Assembly: GCF_002561455.1 (NCBI RefSeq) | Contig: NZ_NTUP01000066.1 | Location: 409,245-473,244, forward strand | Source: Bacillus sp. AFS015802 | Lineage (GTDB): Bacteria; Bacillota; Bacilli; Bacillales; Bacillaceae_B | Direction: 5' to 3' | Length of the DNA stretch: 64,000 nucleotides | Shown: positions 60,537 to 64,000 of the stretch, piece by piece | Layout: each line of letters starts with the position of its first letter | How positions within the stretch are numbered: the stretch's first letter is position 1 | Notes under the pieces: model-generated | Told to the model about the DNA's origin: nothing | The model's database searches: none | What the model saw: only the letters and a program-made list of their open reading frames with translations | Position numbers and translations under genes: made by a program

Positions 60537-61277
60537 ATGACGAAACTGAAAGAATCGGATCTTTATCAACCGATCCAGAACCATTTTCATAAACAGGGAT
60601 ATCAGGTGAACGGTGAAGTGAATGACTGTGATCTGACGGCGGTCAAAGAGGGGGAGCTTGTCATCGTTGAATTGAAGCTTTCATTGAATGTCGAGCTTCT
60701 GATCCAGGCAACAAAGCGCCAGCGGCTGACGGATCTTGTGTACATTGCGATTCCGAAACCGAAGAAGACCCGTTCGAAGCGGTGGAACGATATACGCCAT
60801 CTGGTCAGGAGGCTGGAGCTTGGTCTGATCACCGTTTCCTTTACGACGAAGACACCCAAGCTCGATTTTGTCATCCATCCCGAAGCCTTTGACCGTAAGA
60901 AGAGCATGAAGAACAGTAAGCGAAAGCGTGCGGCCCTTGTGAAAGAAATCGAAGGGCGCAGTGCAGATTACAATGTAGGCGGCAGCAATAAAACGAAGAT
61001 CATGACCGCTTATAAGGAAAGCTGCATCCACATTGCCTGCTGCCTGGAAAAACACGGTCCCATGTCTCCGAGGAACTTAGCGAAGCTTGGAACGGGTGAC
61101 AAGACCCCGTCCATCCTCCAGAAGAATTACTACCGCTGGTTCGAGAGAGTAAGACGGGGTGTGTATCAATTGACGGACCTTGGCAGGGAAGGGCTTGAGA
61201 AATATCCTGAGCTTGTAAGCCATTATTCAAAGAAATTAGAAGAGTATCAGAAAGAGCCTGCCTCCCGGGAAACATGA
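60537..61277 (+). CDS. DUF2161 family protein with PD-(D/E)XK-like nuclease fold
   Basis: A 246-residue protein. Residues ~5-55 contain a PD-(D/E)XK-like pattern: Asp in VNDCDLTAVKEGELVIVELKLSLN followed by E-L-K. Arg/Lys-rich segments follow (KPKKTRSKRWNDIRHLVRRLE; KNSKRKRAALV). The C-terminal ~100 residues form a winged-helix-like region (IACCLEKHGPMSPRNLAKLGTGDKTPSILQKNYYRWFERVRRGVYQLTDLG). The layout suggests a DNA-binding or DNA-cutting protein; DUF2161 proteins have no firm biochemical function that I know of. Single gene; GGAAAGG precedes the ATG. Confidence 0.75.
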   Translation: MTKLKESDLYQPIQNHFHKQGYQVNGEVNDCDLTAVKEGELVIVELKLSLNVELLIQATKRQRLTDLVYIAIPKPKKTRSKRWNDIRHLVRRLELGLITVSFTTKTPKLDFVIHPEAFDRKKSMKNSKRKRAALVKEIEGRSADYNVGGSNKTKIMTAYKESCIHIACCLEKHGPMSPRNLAKLGTGDKTPSILQKNYYRWFERVRRGVYQLTDLGREGLEKYPELVSHYSKKLEEYQKEPASRET

Positions 61278-61292
61278 GGTCAGGCTCTTCTT
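61252..61292 (+). terminator. Terminator overlapping the end of the DUF2161 gene
   Basis: AGAGCCTG-CCTC pairs with GAGGT-CAGGCTCT with one bulged base, followed by TCTTTGC; the stop codon lies in the loop region. Confidence 0.7.
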
Positions 61293-61350
61293 TGCTTCCC
61301 ACTACTAGTACCCGGATTCTTCTCATATATATAATAACGGAGGGGGACGA

Positions 61351-63222
61351 ATGATGAAAAAGAAGATAGAGAGCACGATCCTGAATATGATCCATGATCT
61401 CAAGCATATGCAAAATGCAGAAGGAAGCTGGTCCTTTTGTTTTGAAAATAGCGTGATGACCGATGCGTATATGATCATTCTTCTCCGTTCACTGAAGGTG
61501 GATGAGAAAGAACTCGTGGGAAGGCTTGTGAATCGCCTTTGGAAATTGCAGTCAAAGGAGGGTACGTGGAAGCTCTTTGAAGATGAGAAGGAAGGGAATC
61601 TGTCTTCAACCATCGAGGCTTATTTTGCCCTGAGGTTCAGTGGAATGGTCGGGGAGGAGGACAAAAGACTCCTGAAGGCAAAAAAGTTCATAGAGAAAAA
61701 GGGAGGCTTTCACAAGGCCCATTCCATTACGAAGCTGATGCTTGCCATCCATGGTCAATACGACTGGAAGCATCTCCTGCCGATCCCCATTGCATTCCTC
61801 TTGATCCCGAAGTCATTCCCCCTTAATTTTTGGGATCTCAGCAGTTATGCCCGAGGTCACTTGGCGCCGCTATTGTTACTGAAAGATCAACGCTTCACGT
61901 TGAAAACAAGCCGTACTCCACACATTCAGGATCTTTCCCGCAGTCCCGATGAAGTGCGATATAGTGACGGTGAGATGAGGTTTATTTCGAAAATCAGTGA
62001 GGGTATCCAATCACTGGCAAGTGTTCCAACGCATCTCCATCAGCATGCCCGGCAGTTTGCCATGCAATATATGCTGCAGCGGATCGAACCTGACGGAACG
62101 TATCTGAGTTATTTCAGTTCGACATTTTATATGATTTACGCCCTGTTGGCTATGGGATACGAGAAGGATCATCCTACCGTTACAAAGGCCATACATGGAC
62201 TGAAAGAAATGGCCTGCGAAACAAAAAAAGGCCTTCACATTCAAAACTCTCCTTCTTCTGTATGGGATACCGCTTTGATCAGCTATGCCCTCCAGCAAGC
62301 AGGGGTGGATACGAGGTATGGGTCCATTGAGAAGTCCCTTGGATATCTTCTTAAGAAGCAGCATTTCAAGTATGGGGACTGGTCATATGAGATTGGGGTG
62401 AAGCCAGGGGGATGGGGTTTTTCAGAGAGCAACACCATTCATCCTGATGTGGATGATACGACAGCGGCTCTCAGGGCCATTACGTATTCAGCTGCTGAGA
62501 ATCCTCTTATCCGGCAATCATGGGATCGGGGGATCGAGTGGGTGATGGGTATGCAAAACCGGGATGGCGGCTGGCCGGCTTTTGAAAAAAACAAGACGAA
62601 ACCCATCCTCACTTCTTTTCCGATGGACGGGGCAGAGGCGGCGGCCATTGATCCTTCGACTCCTGACCTGACTGGGAGGGCGCTTGAGTTTCTCGGCAAC
62701 CGGGCGGGATTGACAAGGGATCATCCTCAGGTGAAAAAGGGTGTGGAGTGGCTGAAGCTGATGCAAAAGGAAGATGGCTCCTGGTACGGACGCTGGGGCG
62801 TCTGCTACATTTATGGAACCTGGGCGGCCATCACAGGATTGAGGGCAGCGGGAGTTCCTTCTTCCGATCCACATATTCAAAGGGCGAAAGCGTGGCTTGA
62901 AAGCATTCAACAGAAAGACGGGGGCTGGGGGGAGTCCTGCTACAGTGACCAGGAGAAGCGGTACGTCCCCCTTCCGTTCAGTACCCCGTCCCAAACTGCC
63001 TGGGCACTGGAATCTCTCATAAGGATCGAAGACAAACCGACCCCTGCGATTGATCTCGGTGTCACGGCGTTACTGGATTCAATGGACGGGGAGACAGAGG
63101 ATCCATCCCATCTCTATCCGACAGGGGTGGGACTGCCGGGAAACTTCTATATTCACTACCATAGCTACCGTTGGATCTGGCCGCTCATCACACTTAGCCT
63201 GTACACTGAGAAATATGGATAG
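61351..63222 (+). CDS. sqhC: Squalene-hopene-family terpene cyclase (sporulenol synthase-like)
   Basis: A 623-residue class II cyclase, close to the ~632 of B. subtilis SqhC. The proton-donating DXDD motif is D366-V-D368-D369-T (HPDVDDTTAALRA). QW repeats stabilising the alpha-barrels are visible (QNRDGGWPAF, QKEDGSWYGRWGVCYIYGTWA, QQKDGGWGES), and GLPGNFYIHYHSYRWIWPLITL is the C-terminal membrane-contact block. In Bacillus the enzyme cyclises tetraprenyl-beta-curcumene to sporulenol-type sesquarterpenes of spores; squalene to hopene is the alternative. Two ATGs (61351, 61354) follow CGGAGGGGG and either could be used. Confidence 0.9.
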   Translation: MMKKKIESTILNMIHDLKHMQNAEGSWSFCFENSVMTDAYMIILLRSLKVDEKELVGRLVNRLWKLQSKEGTWKLFEDEKEGNLSSTIEAYFALRFSGMVGEEDKRLLKAKKFIEKKGGFHKAHSITKLMLAIHGQYDWKHLLPIPIAFLLIPKSFPLNFWDLSSYARGHLAPLLLLKDQRFTLKTSRTPHIQDLSRSPDEVRYSDGEMRFISKISEGIQSLASVPTHLHQHARQFAMQYMLQRIEPDGTYLSYFSSTFYMIYALLAMGYEKDHPTVTKAIHGLKEMACETKKGLHIQNSPSSVWDTALISYALQQAGVDTRYGSIEKSLGYLLKKQHFKYGDWSYEIGVKPGGWGFSESNTIHPDVDDTTAALRAITYSAAENPLIRQSWDRGIEWVMGMQNRDGGWPAFEKNKTKPILTSFPMDGAEAAAIDPSTPDLTGRALEFLGNRAGLTRDHPQVKKGVEWLKLMQKEDGSWYGRWGVCYIYGTWAAITGLRAAGVPSSDPHIQRAKAWLESIQQKDGGWGESCYSDQEKRYVPLPFSTPSQTAWALESLIRIEDKPTPAIDLGVTALLDSMDGETEDPSHLYPTGVGLPGNFYIHYHSYRWIWPLITLSLYTEKYG

Positions 63223-63291
63223 AGAGGCCCGTCCCACTTTTATGAAATGCGGTGCATGAACCTTTATAGTCTTTCGAATATAAAAGAAATA

Positions 63292-63312
63292 GACCCGGAA
63301 TAACTCCGGGTC
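63292..63312. terminator. Bidirectional terminator between sqhC and the small minus-strand gene
   Basis: GACCCGGA and TCCGGGTC enclose a 5-nt loop; A-rich left flank and T-rich right flank. Confidence 0.75.
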
Positions 63313-63322
63313 ATTTCATTCA

Positions 63323-63511
63323 CTAACACTTACCGAATAATGCCCTGATGCCCTTATAGATCAAGACAAGTGAGAATACGAGTATAGCCAAGATGCCAAT
63401 GATGTCCGTCACCTGTGCAATACTCGCTAAAAATGTCCCTGATAAAGGAACATTCAACAATGCGAATCCAGATAAAATACCCGCTACCCACAAAAGAATA
63501 AATCGATCCAT
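63323..63511 (-). CDS. Small two-helix membrane protein
   Basis: A 62-residue protein with two hydrophobic segments (FILLWVAGILSGFALLNVPL; IIGILAILVFSLVLIYKGI) and a Lys/Cys end (FGKC). It has an excellent AGGAGGTGTGA ribosome site 6 nt before the ATG, so it is very likely expressed. I do not recognise a function; similar small proteins occur in bacilli spore or stress regulons. Confidence 0.75.
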   Translation of the reverse strand: MDRFILLWVAGILSGFALLNVPLSGTFLASIAQVTDIIGILAILVFSLVLIYKGIRALFGKC

Positions 63512-63600
63512 TCTGTCACACCTCCTGTCACGATAGTATATGACGGAAGGGAAGGGGAGTTGAACCCAATATTAGCGGGTACTGATGGCCAATCGATTCC

Positions 63601-63852
63601 TTAAAGGGGCATAATAGAGACGATCTGTTGAATCCTTACGAAAAATACAGAGTCCCCCGCTTTAAGGGCAATATGATCCGGTTGAACCTCAATCAAGTCG
63701 CCTCGTATCGTGTCTTTCGTTGTCTCCACGATAAGCATCTTTCCCATAACGGACTGCAGTCTGCTGACGACGAATGGATCGATCAACGTGGTATATGAAG
63801 TATTTACATTCATGTCCTGGTTACGACCATAAGATGGATAATAGCTATACAT
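63601..63852 (-). CDS. DUF2642 (YuzF-like) small protein
   Basis: An 83-residue protein with a Tyr/Ser-rich, disordered N-terminus (~1-25) and a compact beta-rich C-terminal region (VVSRLQSVMGKMLIVETTKDTIRGDLIEVQPDHIALKAGDSVFFVRIQQIVSIMP), an Sm-like barrel pattern typical of DUF2642 proteins found in spore-formers, where relatives are spore-coat associated. GAGGGAGAGTG precedes the ATG. No neighbour suggests a partner. The remaining 63853-64000 shows nothing recognisable. Confidence 0.75.
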   Translation of the reverse strand: MYSYYPSYGRNQDMNVNTSYTTLIDPFVVSRLQSVMGKMLIVETTKDTIRGDLIEVQPDHIALKAGDSVFFVRIQQIVSIMPL

Positions 63853-64000
63853 GAAGCACTCTCCCTCACGATGAAGTTTTTAGGCTATCCCTTCATTTGT
63901 ATGTAGGAAGGGTGGTTTGTAGTATTATTCATGGAAAATAGGAATGAGGATGGGACATAACTAAATCTATACATTCTAATGACGAACAATTAGATCACGT

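Overview
The window reads as chromosomal DNA of a spore-forming, low-to-moderate GC Firmicute of the family Bacillaceae. The evidence is: strong AGGAGG-type ribosome binding sites, a T-box leader, a LysM/Gmad2 spore-type protein, a sporulenol-synthase-type terpene cyclase, a YngK-like and a YfkO-like protein, glutamate synthase, a ClpP paralogue, and several short intergenic repeat families of a kind seen in marine or soil Bacillus relatives. A Rossellomorea-like genome would fit, but the genus is inference. I see no rRNA, tRNA, CRISPR array, transposase or prophage. The content is housekeeping and niche metabolism, with many short single-copy regulators and efflux genes.

Layout. 1-3050: 3' part of an FtsX-type permease fused to an M1-type metallopeptidase. 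3200-4931: Lrp regulator plus two tandem LysE exporters. 5006-6545: HxlR regulator divergent from a VOC protein, then a GNAT acetyltransferase. 6609-8274: brnQ behind a T-box leader with a clear promoter. 8563-14103: LysM/Gmad2 protein, gabD-like dehydrogenase, quinone-reductase-like protein, an HTH-less TetR-like protein and a flavin amine oxidase. 14249-17245: ArsR/SRPBCC pair with an operator built into its promoter, an AraC-GyrI regulator and an EamA exporter. 17334-21140: heme-stress cassette hssR-hssS-hrtB-hrtA, all on the minus strand, with an HssR-like box in front of hrtB. 21330-24507: ECF-like sigma factor, second ClpP, a membrane protein and a C45-type amidase/acyltransferase. 24716-26565: XRE-PAS regulator plus a KinB-like orphan kinase. 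26610-32381: yfkO, GNAT, feoA and a feoB split into two overlapping genes, a methyltransferase and panE. 32594-35556: small membrane protein, glcF and glcD. 35658-43794: amino-sugar/disaccharide PTS region (AnmK, BadF-type sugar kinase, DUF871 phosphomuramidase-like protein, IIA, divergent MurR/RpiR regulator with IIB and IIC, then a GH4 phospho-glycosidase). 44330-48748: EamA exporter coupled to a cysteine-dioxygenase-like protein, yngK, mnmH. 49259-55362: glutamate synthase large and small subunits. 55925-58794: ArsR-type regulator and two orphan oligopeptide-type permeases. 58918-63852: GlcNAc-type PTS IICB, DUF2161 nuclease-fold protein, squalene-hopene-type cyclase, and two small minus-strand proteins.

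The most unusual structure lies between genes. (1) A dispersed hairpin family with core GAGGGACGGACC...GGTCCGTCCCTC occurs at the 3' ends of many genes, with inner stems that differ but remain paired. (2) A 410-bp segment at 55414-55823 is bounded by perfect 23-bp inverted repeats carrying that core and holds six ATTGCGTCATTT copies at a 20-21 bp period. (3) TAAGCGGA-N5-TCCGCTTA palindromes sit at 51, 62 and 51 bp steps (44006-44190). (4) TCAGCWGCTGA palindromes sit at an exact 25-bp period at two separate loci (22689 and 32457). (5) A ~115-bp structured element occurs twice in tandem (41832-42071) with compensatory changes in its stems. Functionally, the two PTS systems, AnmK, the sugar kinase and the DUF871 protein together suggest uptake and recycling of cell-wall or chitin-type amino sugars that feed GlcNAc-6-P and MurNAc-6-P pools. 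The MurQ etherase needed to finish that route is not in the window.
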